Below the pieces are notes generated by a model. The model was not told the DNA's origin. It was given only the letters and a program-made list of their open reading frames with translations, and made no database searches. The translations under genes were made by a program, and so were the position numbers. DNA of 64,000 nucleotides from Schistocephalus solidus (lineage: Eukaryota > Platyhelminthes > Cestoda > Diphyllobothriidea > Diphyllobothriidae), in the NCBI GenBank assembly GCA_017591395.1, contig WEDG01000701.1, positions 1-64,000 on the forward strand, in the 5' to 3' direction. Below, piece after piece: positions 41,374 to 53,290 of this stretch (positions are counted from its first letter, which is position 1; each line of letters begins with the position of its first letter).

Positions 41374-43929
41374 CTGAATTGGATAAAAAGATTAACCTCT
41401 ATTTCATAACGATGAAATCGATACCATATTAGCAATAACTTATAATAACCAACCATGGAAAAGCTAAGTCAGATCGCAAGTGAAGTTTGTGATCGTTACT
41501 TTGTATCGGGTAAAAAAGGTTTCCTTTGATAGCAATTGAACGGAATACTAAAAGGTAGATGAACCTATGTCGAAAATTCTGGACAATTTAAGGGAAGCGT
41601 GTATGCGCATGATTCTTTAAACCGTTTTGGATTCAACGTTATACTTGCTAGGAATGGACAATTGTAAGGATAAGAGGAATACCTGGATCTGATGGCTACT
41701 GGATGCCAGATTGCGTCCTTTACCCATAGGAACAAACTGGTCAAACTAAATTTCATTTTATCGAGTCAACCTCAAACTATAAACAGGCTTTCTGACTGTC
41801 TCGTGAAAGTTTGTTGCTATTCTGTTATTCCCGTCCTACAAAACTTCTTTATAGGTAATCGTAGAGCGCGAGCAAACAATTTTTCGGGTTCCAATCCATG
41901 CAGATCCGGAGAGCAAACAGCTTCAAAATACCTAAGCAAATGAACAAAGACCACGGTCTTCTCGATCACGAAAACCTGTTTCGCAAATGGTTAACTGAGG
42001 CAAGCGCACCCATGGTTATCCAGAATTCACAAAATAAAGCTGAGGTGTGACAGATTACATTTACTAATACTTTTCCTGTTATAAGCTTATTCATAATCGA
42101 CAACGTAAAATTTCACTCAGCACGATTGTTTGATGTCCTTTAGGTGCGAAAGGCTCGAGTTTGAAGATGAGAAAATTCATATGGGTGTCAGTCTTCGAAT
42201 GTTTAATCGCTCTCCAACCCAAACAGATCCATCCGAAATATAGCAGAGTTTTGCATCAAGTTACAAATGTTTCGACTAATAAGCCGTGGTAGTTGAATGC
42301 GGAGGATTGAGTTCTTCAAAAGAACTGCTTTCTAAGAGTCACAGTTTCTAGTAGTGGCATCGCTGAGTGATTACAGGAAAGGCCTAGCAGGCTGGACCCC
42401 CATACAAAGTACATTTGGAGACAAGGGGCCGAACTTGTGAAGACTCAAGGTCCATCATCCTGAATCACAACTGAATGTTGTCAAACCTAGGAACTTTTAA
42501 AGCTTTCGGGTTATAGATTTCCGGAAGACGGTCGTAGTAAGATGCGATGCATACCATAAATGTCTTTGTGAACAAGTTTTTAAGTGCAGGAGTTCCGTAA
42601 TTTCCCTTTTAGTACCAGTTCGTTAAAATCAGACCCAGCAATGGAAGCTTTACTTCCAGCGGACATCGTGGCATGAGTCAAATGGTAGACGTGAATAATC
42701 ATGAAGAGTTGGAAGATTTGGAGCGAGTGAATATGTCAGTTTAGCTGGACTTGTGGGTTAAATCATTATCCGTAAACTGGCGGGAGGAGATGCAGCTTTA
42801 TAGGATGTCTGACATCATTTGCATGTCATGACCACGTCCGACTGTGACATCTTTGTAGGCTATTACTTTGCCAGATCGGTGTCTAACCACAAAAAAGCGC
42901 ATTGTGGTGACATGATCCAAGGTTTGCAAGCTCTGGCACACACAAACCCTTGAAGTAAGTAAAATCGGTCATTCTGTCAACGGAGCCAAAAGCAACAATA
43001 GGATAAGCCAATGAATCTACTGTCGATGACAAACCTGCGCAATTATCTGTTTCATACAATTGCGAAGCTATAACTGTTGAAGCCGGAACTGTACTTTTCA
43101 AATAAGGAATACTACCTTAAGCAAAGTTAGAAGTTGCACTGAGCTTGTAAGCGCGAATAACTCAGGCTCAGGGATGGGTTGTGGATGCCAGAACGAACGC
43201 TGGTGGAAAGAAAACAAAACATCTGCTCGGAAAGGCACGTCAAAGGAAATTCGTTGGTGGATGGTAGATAGCCACCAACAGGAATGGCAATTGCAATGGC
43301 AATGTCAATGAAAATTGTCCTCCCACATTAAAGTCAGGTATTCTGGTTATGCTTTCATTACAAGTCACCATCCGCGTAAGATATCTTACGCGGACGTTCG
43401 CTGGGTAGATATTTACCCTGGGTATTGAGACCAATATCCTTCTTAAATCCACAAAATTATATCATCTGGCGGATTTGACCATATATATATATACAAAATT
43501 CTCTTATAACTGCAAAAGAATGGAATTGCTGTTGCTAGTTTTTATCATGAAGTACAAAGGAGTGTACTGAACTCAGAGTATGAAAAGCTACGTCGAATGC
43601 CATTTTGATGGCCGGATCTCTAAGACCGCACGGTTAGCATGTTAAAAGTATAAGCATAAACTTTGCATGAATGTAAAACTGATTCGCAAACCTCAGTATT
43701 CATGACTAAAAACCATGGTAAAAAAAGCTGGTGTGAGATAGTCCAACAGCTGGAGCACTAATCAGAAGGACAGATAACCATAAAAAACAGCTTAGATAAC
43801 GTATTAAAATAAGGATGTCTCGGTGTCTCTGAGACAGACTTTTTTGCCTGATAAACTCCTTTTATGCATCTCTCGGGCAACTTACTTAAGCATTAAATCA
43901 TAAATAGGTACTAATTAAGACCTAGTGGA
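41374..43929. other. Upstream of the Morgue-like gene; no gene recognised
   Basis: The missing first exon of the Morgue-like gene may lie here on the - strand, but no convincing ATG-bearing exon with a matching donor could be chosen. The reverse open frame at 43240-43452 ends in VAIYHPPTNF, faintly like a LINE endonuclease block, but this is too weak to call. A perfect palindrome is at 43371-43394 and an (AT)n run lies near 43482-43492. Confidence 0.4.
43371..43394. repeat. 24-bp perfect palindrome
   Basis: The sequence TCCGCGTAAGAT followed by its exact reverse complement, centred on GATATC. Isolated, with no transposon or gene boundary recognised around it. Confidence 0.9.
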
Positions 43930-44215
43930 AAATAATGCGAAAGATACAGATTACAGACCCACAAACTTGACATGCATCCTCGAGAAGGTTATGGAAAGAA
44001 TCATGAAGACCTAATCGCTGCACTTATTAAACTGTCAACATGGTTCCAAATTGCAATCTCTCCAGAGTTGGAACCCAGCCCTTGTAACCTCCTCAAGTGG
44101 ATTGATAAATTCCTCGTGAGTCATGGTCAGGTTTTTGTGCATCGGTGAAGAGCAGTCAACTTCTGTTGCGGTCGTGATTAGTGTTCCCCAGTTTTCAGTT
44201 CTAGGGGCCCCATAA
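43930..44215 (+). mobile_element. Eroded LINE RT fragment
   Basis: In two frames: DYRPTNLTCILEKVMERIMK (about 43948-44010) and LLNCQHGSK (about 44025), corresponding to the NYRPISLTSI...KIMERI...QHGF block of LINE RTs, then traces of the GVPQG area near 44180. Heavily decayed. Confidence 0.55.
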
Positions 44216-44468
44216 TTCCGAACTTAATACCGTGGTAAAAATAAATACAAGTAGAGTATGTTTTTTTCTGTGTGAGCAACCCTATGAACAACAGAAATGA
44301 TTAGTAAGGTAGGCACATTTAATTCCCATTGATTCGTCATTTTTAAAACAATAGTTACAATTCAGTATATATAAGTGAGATAGGCAGGGCCTTTGAAAAC
44401 CCTATTAACAAATAGACGCTTGCAAAATATGCAAATATTACATGGCGATAGCAGTTTTAGTATATCGG

Positions 44469-44921
44469 TCATTGCTTTCGACTAAATATATGTCCATCAA
44501 GTAAAAATTCATCAAGTCTTCTTTTAAACATTTCAATGCTTACAGCCTGAGCAAACGAAGTGGGCAGTTTGTTCCATTCTTCAATTACTCGTTGGGAAAA
44601 TAAGTTGGCCTTCAGGTCACGCTTGGCGTGTTTTCTTTTCAGTTTGTATTGCTGACCTCGGAGACTTGTCATATTTGCCAATTCAAAACAGTCAGCCATC
44701 TGAAGAGCATAATCAACTCCTCTGACCAGTTTGAAGACTAAGGTCATATCCCCTCTGTATTGCCTATAAAAGAGAGGAAACATTTTAAGTCTTGCTAGGC
44801 AGCCCTCGTAGGGTAGGCATTCCAATCCGCTGACTAGTTTCGTCACCCTCCATTGAACTGTCTCCAGCATAGCGTTCTCATGTTTCGACAAAGGGCGCCA
44901 CGCCTGAACGCAAAATGCCAA
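44469..44921 (-). pseudogene. Family-A ORF2 C-terminal region
   Basis: 150 open codons: FCVQAWRPLSKHENAMLETV, RVTKLVSGLECLPYEGCLAR, FYRQYRGDMTLVFKLVRGVD, ELANMTSLRGQQYKLKRKHA and NKLPTSFAQAVSIEMFKRRL. This is the thumb and C-terminal domain typical of CR1-group elements in flatworms. It is cut off from the RT core by the nested family-B insertion and by frameshifts. Confidence 0.8.
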
Positions 44922-45195
44922 TACCAGCCGGATAAATGTTCCAAAAACGCGCCCAAACGCTCTCCATAAAAATTAACGAAGAATCATCTGATTGCAACTA
45001 AGAAACACATAGCTCTCTTTGCTATATTCGCACAGTGCGACGATGGTTTAAGAGTGGGTGTTATCCATATAGCCAAGTCCTTTGGAATATTTACCTCCTG
45101 GAGTTGGTGACCACTGAAAAAGTACTGGTATTCAAACCTAATCATCCTTTTGGAACTAGACCGCAGTCGGATTATTTGGCATTTTTTTTAATCTA

Positions 45196-45769
45196 ATTTT
45201 TGTAATTTATTTATTGCCAGTTTACAGGCAAGGTAAAATATATATATACAGTAGAGGGTCAAGCTGACAGTGAAAAGAACTCCTGATCGTTGTTTCAGGT
45301 GTTTTCAGGAGAAAAAACTGCAGCTTATTGAGTAATTAAAGTTCTGGACAGGGACGCGTTCACACAGGTGCCCGGTGTAGAACCTCTCTATTCAGTGTTA
45401 CGGATCCGATATTCTGCAACAAAAGGTATTTCGGCGAGCGGCTGTTTGCTCTCGACTGAGAAATAAGCCGATTGAGGTCTGCAGAGCCAGTAATATTGCC
45501 CTCAGCATGAAGACCGGCACAGGATTCAGAGTCCGTGAACGCCATCAGAACCGAAGAGAGAGCTTCAACAGAGTCAGCACCCAAAAGTTTTGGAAGGTGT
45601 CCTGAATGTAGAAAACTAGTGACAGTTCGCGTAAACAAGGGATAGCTTTGCTGAATTTTGATGCTACTAGGTAAATTATTCCAGATTGCTATAGCGTTTA
45701 CCGAAAAAAACTGTCGGTATCTAACTGTGCGTGCCAAAGGAAGAAATAAAAATACATCTCGATGACTGT
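45196..45769 (-). mobile_element. Family-B LINE 3' fragment nested in family A
   Basis: Reverse-strand insertion that splits the family-A sequence between GGCATTT (45184) and TGTTAAGATTAAGC (45769). It carries LARTVRYRQFFSVNAIAIWN (about 45740), the GHLPKLLGADSVE block, the 3' UTR, the ENE-like hairpin (45261-45326) and the terminal TTGCC/GGCAA hairpin. The frame joining LQTWCDEWLLKLNLN to RDVFLFLP at about 45770 is an artefact of the insertion. Confidence 0.85.
45261..45326 (-). ncRNA. ENE-like U-loop hairpin, copy 3
   Basis: Sense strand (-): outer helix AAGCTGCAGT/ACTGTCAGCTT with one bulged U, five U on the 5' side and TTCTTTT on the 3' side, inner helix CTCCTGA/TCAGGAG (45280-45286 with 45305-45311). 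Confidence 0.6.
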
Positions 45770-46242
45770 TAAGATTAAGCTTCAGCAGCCACTCATCACA
45801 CCATGTTTGCAAGCTATCTTAGTTTCGTTGTAATTTCCGCGCATCCTCCGGTTTTTCAATCGAGTTCAATAACTTCAGATCATCAGCGAACATTAACTTC
45901 TTGCATGTCAGACACTCACGGCAGTCGTTCACGTATATCAGAAACAAAATGGGACCCAGAACGCTGCCCTGCGGAACTTCACTGTGTGTACGGTTTCCCA
46001 GTGAGACTTGGCGTCTCCAATACAAACACGTTGGCGCCTGCCTGTGAGAAAGTCAGCCCACAATTTGAGTAGGTTGCCAGTCGCACCCATTTGACGCAGC
46101 TTAAAGATCAAAATTCTGTATGGAACCATGTCAAAGGCTTCGCCAAATTCATTGTAGACCGCATCGACTGACAAACCAGTTTCTAATGATTAATCCAAAT
46201 TTCCAAGGATGTGAGCAGGTCTGTGAGGCAGGATCGACCACT

Positions 46243-46791
46243 TCAAAATCCATGTTGATATGAACTGAGCAAGTTATTCTCTTCAAGATGCCTTATTAGT
46301 TCCGTTTTGATTATATTCTCCATCATTTTACAACAGATACTTGTGAGGCTGACTGGTCGGAAACTGTTTGGTGATGTCCTCCCTCCTCCTTTATAGATGG
46401 GGGTTATGTTGGTTATCTTCCACTCGGTAGGCAGAGCCCCCGCCTCCATCGAACTTTCAAATATCTTGGAGAGCGGAAGGGCCAGCTGTTCTGTGAGTTC
46501 ATTGAGAACTTTTGCGGATATACCATCTGGGCCAGGTGATTTAGTGGGCTGTAGCTGTTTCAGAGTTTTTCTTACTGTGTCCATTGGGAACGACACGTGC
46601 TTATTTGTTCGTAGATGTGGCAGTACTGTAGTATTCATCCTCGTCAAAAATGGTTCCTCGGTATACACGGACATAAAGAAATTGGATAAGAGGCAGGTCT
46701 TATCAGAGTTATCAATTAACCTGTTTCCCTGATTGTCTTTAAGACAAGGAATGCAGTCGCGATTTCGTTTTTGCCTTATTAACGTAAGCAT
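46243..46791 (-). pseudogene. Family-A RT core (fingers and palm N-terminal part)
   Basis: 183 open codons: RKTLKQLQPTKSPGPDGISA, PLSKIFESSMEAGALPTEWK, ITNITPIYKGGGRTSPNSFR, PVSLTSICCKMMENIIKTEL, then LLSSYQHGF. RT motifs 0 to 2 are well conserved. This is the segment missing from the + strand copy near 2300. Confidence 0.85.
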
Positions 46792-47567
46792 AAAACCTTT
46801 TTCGAATTTCTTGGTATGTCTTTGACTATTTCTGACTCAAAGTTTGATCTTTCTTTTCTCAGAAGATTCCGACACCGATTTCGCTGTTTCTTAAAAGCGG
46901 AAAATGTTCAGGTTGTTGATATCTGGCATATGTTCTCCACAGTCTTCTTTTTCTTCTTGAGATTCCTTTTTTTATTTCCGATGTCACCCACTCGGGTCGG
47001 GAGACGCATGATCGCCTTTTAAGTGGGCAGAATTTCTCTACCAACTGCTGAATCAATTTACTTATGAAGAACCAGGCAGCATTTGGGTCAGGTACATGTG
47101 CAGGGCTCCAGTCTATCCCATTCAGTAATTCTTTCATTTTGGGATAATCCCCTTTCCATACATTTCTCTGCCTAACTGTACGACGTTTTGGTACAGAAAA
47201 ATGACTGTACTCCCAAGCAAGAACACAATGATCACTTCGTCCAAGCGGCACGTAAGAACTTAATGCAAGGATGCAATTGTCGTCTCTACTAATGATTAGA
47301 TAGTAGTTAGATTAGTAGTTTGTGGTTGAAGTGATCTGGCATTCCCGGCAGAGTCCATGTTTACCAGTCCATACCAGGAGCGTTAAAATCCCCAATAATG
47401 AGGACATCTTTCTTCTCGCTGGCTTTTATAGAGTTCCGTTATGAAAATGAGATCCTGATCGGAAGTCTGATAAGGTGAACGTTACACAACTGATATCGTC
47501 AGTGGTCTGGAATACTTAGCAGATATAGTAATGCTAAAGAGTTCCACATCCCGTAATGGAATATTTA

Positions 47568-48087
47568 CAGAAAGTGTCCTAACTCATGAAATCGGTGGGG
47601 TAAAACAAAGTACATTCACAAAAGTTTATTATAGCGTTTTTTGGTACAAAACGCCATAACTTTGCAAAACTTGATTTTTCAACTAAATTTGTCATCATTT
47701 TTTCCCAAAACAATGTAAGCTCTCAAACTTTCATTCACCTGATTTTTGTGAAAACAAAACAAAATTTACCGTTCTCTGAAAGGATATATTCTAAATTTTT
47801 CCGGCTTATATTAATGCTCATTCATAGAACTGCGCATAAAAGCAAAACGTTTTGGTCTGTAGCTTGCAATAGCGTAGGAAAATTCCTGGATAGCAAGTAA
47901 CGTCTGATTTTACCCCATTTAGCCCCGTTTTCCCTTTGAATAAACTGATCTGAAGTGATCTCTTTATTATTAACCAGCTTTTTCTTCATCAATTTAATAC
48001 AACAAACAGAACTTACACCTTAAAATGTCTGCCCTGCTTCTACCTCAAATTCTGATACAGACATTTTATGAGTTAGGCAATCTACTG
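47568..48087. mobile_element. Tc1/mariner-like MITE, 520 bp
   Basis: Left end CAGAAAGTGTCCTAACTCAT, right end (reversed) CAGTAGATTGCCTAACTCAT, flanked by TA on both sides (47566-47567 and 48088-48089). It interrupts the family-A endonuclease. The interior is non-coding and unrelated by eye to the 1.15-kb copy except at its ends. Confidence 0.75.
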
Positions 48088-48913
48088 TATGTCAGCCATG
48101 GCGGTCAGCATGCGAGTGACATAAACTTTGACTCTACCTCCTCGACTTAATCTATCTTTCCTGAAGTCCTGATATCCTCAGATTGATATTTAGGAATCAG
48201 TAATGTCTGCTGTAAGCCACGTTTCAGCGAAAGCCAAAATGTCTGGTTTAATTTCATTCACAAGCGTTTCTAAGGTCGTCCAGCTTGTTGAATAATCGAT
48301 GTACCTTTTCGGAGATGACTTTCAATGATCGATTCGTCCGGGAGACCCAGCCTTAATTGATCCATGTTTTTGCCACAGGAAGAACACATTGCTCTGGACT
48401 ATTTGACCGTCTTTGATTTTCAGCCGTTTCTCCCCTCTGTCAATTCTCTTCCTCAATTCTCTTCGTCGTTCCCTCTTTTTCAGCCGTTCGCTTGGCTGGT
48501 ATTCTGGCTAAAAAAACTTTTTCTTGCGATCCTCGTAAGGTCCTTCTTTCTTCTCACAGAAGTGCTGCCTGTGTTTTGTGTTCAAAAATAATTCTTAGGG
48601 GCCTTGGGGATGTTCTCATGTAACGGCTAGGGTCAGCTTTGCCTAGTCGGATAGCTTTTTTTCATGGCATTAATTTCCCCTTTCTTCGGAACTGCACTGG
48701 CATATTCATGAAAAAGATCTAGATCGTGTGACAATCGTTCCTTCGGAATGCCGGACGTGAATGCTGGGACACCGCGTATTGCGATATTTCACTTATGTTT
48801 ATTGGCAAGGTCCTAATTTGCCCGCCTACGCTAGGGTGGTAGTTCACAGAGGTGGCGTTACTCGTGGATGCGGGCACTTCAACATGAGAGTGATTACTGT
48901 CCGACGTTGGGGT

Positions 48914-49537
48914 TCAGGGAATTACATTTTTGGATGAAATATTACCTTTGTCTTCCGAAACTCTTTTCTTCATTTTCTGGGACCTCTGCCGGTTGCCTCC
49001 TTTCCTTACTAAAGACCGTTTAACGGCTTCACCAAGCTCCGTAGACAAAACGTCATCTTCCTTATTGGATGTGAAGGCTGCGGAAGCTGTGCTTGCGTAT
49101 GTGCGTTTGTCTCCCTCATGTTCCATCGTTAGGGACTGCTTCTGTTCGGGGAAAATACGAGGAAGTTTCTTCAACTTTTCTATCTCCATCTTCAGCCCTT
49201 GCATATCCTTTTCAATCTCCGAAAGTTTTTGAAGACGTTTATAGCATATCGCACACGCTTCGTCCTCGTAATTGACATCCAAAAATCTTATTAAACTATT
49301 GGCCCGTTTGGCGGGAGGTGACTTTAAGGAAACATGCCTGCAATTTTGGTCATTCGTATTATGATAAATTTTTATTCCATCATTTAAATTTAAATCAGCA
49401 AGTTTGTCGTGCGGCAATAGCTCAGTAGTATCACCGTCGTTTCCAACACACTGGTGCCCTGGTTTAAACCTCGGCGATACTACGTATTTTGCACGATTCC
49501 CGAAAGGTATATTTTTGACTTCCGTGATAGATCGCAA
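48914..49537 (-). pseudogene. Family-A LINE ORF1 (N-terminal and central part)
   Basis: 208 open codons. KSPPAKRANSLIRFLDVNYE, then DEACAICYKRLQKLSEIEKD, with a C-x2-C pair, followed by a coiled-coil stretch (KDMQGLKMEIEKLKK) and a basic region (KMKKRVSEDKG). It is collinear with ORF1 of family B (CSPPAKRGKSSVSL, YEDETCMGCFSL, MKQEISNLRQEIDNLKK). The RRM-like C-terminal half is not seen downstream, and the frame ends at 48914. Confidence 0.7.
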
Positions 49538-49550
49538 AAACGATAAAGGT

Positions 49551-50320
49551 TGTTAAAAAAATGGGACGAAGGTTATAGCGGGAGCAACTTTATGAATAAT
49601 ATATCGAAATTACTCAGCCCTCTGTAGCCTGGAATATCTTTTGGATTTGCTGGCGAGAAGTGCACAAGAGGAGGATATCGGACGTTTTCGCTGTTTTCCT
49701 GTAGTATTTCTAAGAGGATGAAGAATATGTCGAATAGAATCAAAAGCTTAATAAATAAAGTCCGCAAGAGTGACCAGTAAACTGAAATCTCAAAAGGAGT
49801 AAATTTCTCAGAGGTCACACATTTTTAACGGAATTCGAAGGGTGAGCTGGTGACTCCGAATTATCCACGGACTTGCCTGTGCGCTGAAAGCCAAAGATTT
49901 ATTCGAGTTTATAAACATGATTCATATGCGCTGTAATCCATAAAAGATCAAACTCGAATGTATGTGCCCAGATCAGCGAAAATTTTCTTTCGGTCAGTGA
50001 GTGGCTCGACCATAGAACTCACTTTGAAGCGAAATAATGACGACGAATACCGTGGATATGTTCAAATGGCCGTTGGACTGCTTAATTTTTGCTTACCGAC
50101 GATTTGCATTACAAGACTTTCTTCGGTCGTCCATTAGCTTTACTTCAGGATTTCAATTTATATGTATCGTGCCACTACAAATGTGACGAAAAGTGTTTCT
50201 TATACATGACTGCATTTTATGTTGTCTGCATACACTTGCACTTATAATTTCGAGTTTACATAAATAGGTTCAACAAGGGCTGCACCAGTAACCCTTAAAA
50301 AATAAAATGTACAATCACCA
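49551..50320. other. No gene recognised between LINE copies
   Basis: About 0.8 kb; presumably the 5' UTR of the reverse family-A LINE and older flanking sequence. The reverse frame at 49573-49818 is hydrophobic but unassigned. Confidence 0.4.
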
Positions 50321-51190
50321 TTTTTCATCCTTGAAGCCCTCGTCTCATTGTCTCAGGGCGACAAAATGTCATCCGGTGGTCCTTTTCTCGCCATCTAACA
50401 GCTCTCATAGATATAGATAAGGAGCTATTTGGAAAAACGTACAGAGCTTTTATTCGGTCACAAATGGAATACGGAATAAAGGCATGGCGCCTCTGGCTGA
50501 AAAAAATGATTGCTGGTTTCTAGAAAGTGCTCAAAGAAGGTGAAACGAAAATCGTGAAAGACTTAACTACTTTATCACACGCATGCACACTTAATGCACT
50601 CAATCTATTTTGGCTTGAATACCGGCAGATCCGACGAGATCTCATACAGACCTACCGGATCGTGAGGAACTGAATCTGTGTCCTGCACTCTGAATATTTC
50701 TTTTCACTGACCAGAACAACAAATCTGCGTGGAAACTCCTCAAGACTTTGCAGACTCTTATCTCACCTGGAGGTACGTTTATACTCGTTTGCATTGTGAG
50801 TTGTCGGTGTCGGGAACGGACTTCCTGAGGACATCATAATGGGGGAAACTACAGAAGTCTTCAAACAAAAACTAGATATTCATTTACTTGAAAGCTATCA
50901 TTTGACTGTCCACGAAAGCGATGTAATACAAAATCAAAGCTTTGCCTGTACCTACAGATAACGAGGATGTCTAATAGTTAACTCTATAATTTATCTTTCA
51001 GAGAACCTGTGCTTTTATACCTACTTTTGAATAATAGGTTTTTAATGTAAATATCTTATTCACTTATTAACATGAACTTACTTATTTTGAGTTGAATATT
51101 TTACCGTTTATCAAGTGAGCCTTCAAATTTAATGCATATTTTTCGAAAATAATGCTGAATTATACTGAATTAAATCAGTCTGATAACCGC
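50321..51190 (+). mobile_element. Family-D LINE, 3' fragment
   Basis: Sense-strand ORF2 C-terminus with stops: KELFGKTYRAFIRSQMEYGI (about 50420-50475), YRQIRRDLIQTYRIVRN (about 50620-50670), LTRTTNLRGNSSRLCRLLSH then LEVR (about 50708-50778), GLPEDIIMGETTEVFKQKLD (about 50818-50875). It ends in a tail of TGAATTATACTGAATTAAAT near 51160. Related to the reverse copy at 54770-57265. Confidence 0.75.
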
Positions 51191-51529
51191 ATTTAAGGGA
51201 TTACCTTCTCCGAGCTATCCTGCTCATATTCCTATATGAATTTACGTTGGAAGACCTCTGAAAATGGGAGTGAAAGTGATCCTGTCATCTACTTTCAGAT
51301 AGGACACTCAATACAATGGATGTCACTTCAGATCTAATTCTTAAACACAAAGGTCGTTAAAAAAACTCACAATGCTTGAGAATGGACGGTATCCCCAACT
51401 CGATTATCAAACAGGCATCGGGTCTTCTGAGGTTGTTTTGTCATTTCTAAACAGTCTCTATTGAACTTTTTCTTAGAAACATAGAATTTAGAATTTATAT
51501 TTGGTTAGCACCGGCAAGGCACTGTCTAA

Positions 51530-52080
51530 GCAAATATTAGTAACGAAATAAAGTTATGACAATATGTGCAGTTAAAATGTACAAATACATAACTTGTCCT
51601 GCAATGTCAACAGTTAGCGATATTTTAAAACTAATGGTGAACTAGAAAAAATAGGCAGTGAAAAAAAACTCCTACCATGAAAATGGAGGCAGAGTTCAAT
51701 AAGCCTTCATTTTTTAAAAGAAGGTAGGAGAAAAAACTGCTTAGGAAAAAATGGTCAGGTGGTAGATTAGGGTAATGCGGTAGTAGCATTTCAGAATGAG
51801 ATAATGAAACGTCGAGGTGATTCGTTCTTGATCACTTAGGCATATGAAACAAAATCTCTCGAAAATGCGTCAATGAACTTAAGTCCTCAGTATCTTAGGA
51901 TCCAGAATTGAATTTTGATGATGGTTAGTATCCAAAGAAACGGTAGCATTTTAGACGGTGGACCACCGAATGTGTACGTCCGAATGACGTCATTGTTTGG
52001 ATGACTGGTGATATAAGGAAACATCATAGTTCATAGCAAACCTTGATTATCCTTCCGATTATGAAGTCAGACGTCTGTCG
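51530..52080 (-). mobile_element. Family-B-like LINE 3' UTR fragment, diverged
   Basis: Recognised only by its 3' UTR hairpin (51652-51743) on the - strand, with U-runs and stem topology as in family B but different stem bases. No ORF2 coding is readable upstream, so it may be a distinct subfamily. Bases 51191-51529 hold nothing recognised. Confidence 0.45.
51652..51743 (-). ncRNA. ENE-like U-loop hairpin, copy 4 (diverged, covarying)
   Basis: Sense strand (-): outer helix TAAGCAGT/ACTGCCTA (one mismatch), then TTTTT facing TTTTTTTT, then inner helix CTCCTACC/GGTAGGAG (51730-51723 with 51676-51669). Further up, a second helix is formed by GCCTCCATTT and AAATGAAGGC. The inner-helix bases differ from other copies at two positions, both by paired changes. 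Confidence 0.6.
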
Positions 52081-52089
52081 GGTGTTAAT

Positions 52090-53290
52090 AACGATCGGGG
52101 TGTACATAAACCCAGTTTCTAGGAAAACTTCTGGAAAAGCAAATTTTTAAGGAAATTCTTGATGCATCTCTAGCTAATCAGCTTCTGAGCTCTACTCAGC
52201 AAGGATTTGTAGCGTAAATATCATACAAAACTTTGCATTTGACCTTTCGTTATCTTATCGTTTCCTTTAATACTCAACACAATAGGTAGTTATATACTTT
52301 GATCTTAGTAAAGCCTTTGACAAGCTTATACACGGTAGCCTTTCGGTAAAATCAGAAGCCCTCGACATCCGGCCTCCATGACTCGACTTCACTAGGTCTT
52401 ACTTATCCAACCGCTATCAGAAAGTCCTGGGTTGTAATAGTTTCTCGAAGCCTCAGTCGATCATGAGTAGTGTACTACAAGGCACGGTTTTGGATCCGCT
52501 GCGCTTCTTTCTTGATATTAACCAGATTTAAATAGAAATGCGAAATTCAAAAAAATTCATTTATGCGGATGATCTTAAGACCAGTTCTTCATATTATAAA
52601 GATATCGCAAATAGTTGCGTTGATAAAATTGACGCCAATGTACTGTGTTTGTGAAAATGGAGATCAACTTTGCAGATAGAGTTTCCCTCACCCAAATGTA
52701 AGTATATGTGCTGTGGTCTTGTCTGCATTCCTGGCTCCATAATCTTTCAAAATAACTTTCTTACAGAATGGTCATCCATAAAGGCCTAGGTCTAATATAT
52801 GCAATAAGCTTACGTTCTTGCAATATGCAATGGCGACGCAGATATTTGGGTTCATATCACATAATTATTCCTCCCGGAAGCAAAGCCTAGACTTTATCAA
52901 AAGGTTTGCCCTTCCTGTCCTCGAATATGATCGTCTCCTCTTTGATCTAATGAATGCCCGTGACCGCATCAAAGTCAAAAATATTTATAGAGTATTTACG
53001 CAAAGATTCTTTCCCCGTGCTGAGTCCAATGTTTTGTATTCTGAGAGATGTCACTTGCCAAACTTGATTTTTTATGGTTAGGAGATTTCAAGCTGGCCTT
53101 TGATTTCTGTTTCACATTAATTCCAGTCTTAATCTTCCAAGTATTTATGCTCTCACCCCAGTACATCGGTCGTATGCCACACGTAATTCCACGATGTTCA
53201 TTTCGCTGACTCTCTTTCTACGTCAACACGCTCGTTTTTTGCATATCCATGTGCATGTCTGTGAAATAAATCTTCTGTAGACCGGAGGTC
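52090..53290 (+). mobile_element. Family-E LINE, RT and C-terminal fragment
   Basis: Motifs in several frames: LLSSTQQGFV (about 52180), YFDLSKAFDKLIHGSLSVK (about 52297), SSVLQGTVLDPLRFFLDINQ (about 52468), KKFIYADDLKTSSSYYKDIA (about 52552, catalytic YADD intact), NSCVDKIDANVLCL, then the frame 52818-53081 with FALPVLEYDRLLFDLMNARD. The end ALTPVHRSYATRNST near 53155 matches the 5400-5500 copy. Many stops. Confidence 0.8.

Larger units (their letters stand above)
44355..49550 (-). mobile_element. Family-A LINE (CR1/Perere-like), long reverse copy
   Basis: From the 3' tail (about 44355) to ORF1 (to 49537). Blocks in order on the - strand: ORF1 (49537-48914); endonuclease with IKPDILAFAETWLTADITDS near 48255-48200, LIIGDFNAPGMDW near 47395-47350 and LGRSDHCVLAWEYSHF near 47245; linker with RPEWVTSEIKK; RT with KSPGPDGISAKVLNEL (about 46545), SLTSICCKMMENIIKTEL, QGSVLGPILFLIYVND and LMFADDLKLL (about 45910); C-terminal region 44921-44469. 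It is interrupted by a family-B fragment (45196-45769) and a MITE (47568-48087), and by several small indels. Without the insertions it would be about 4.1 kb. Confidence 0.88.

Noticed and set aside
45360..45812. A single 150-residue protein starting MQTWCDEWLLKLNLN
   Set aside because: The first 15 codons belong to family A and the rest to a nested family-B insertion; the join at about 45770 is an insertion boundary.
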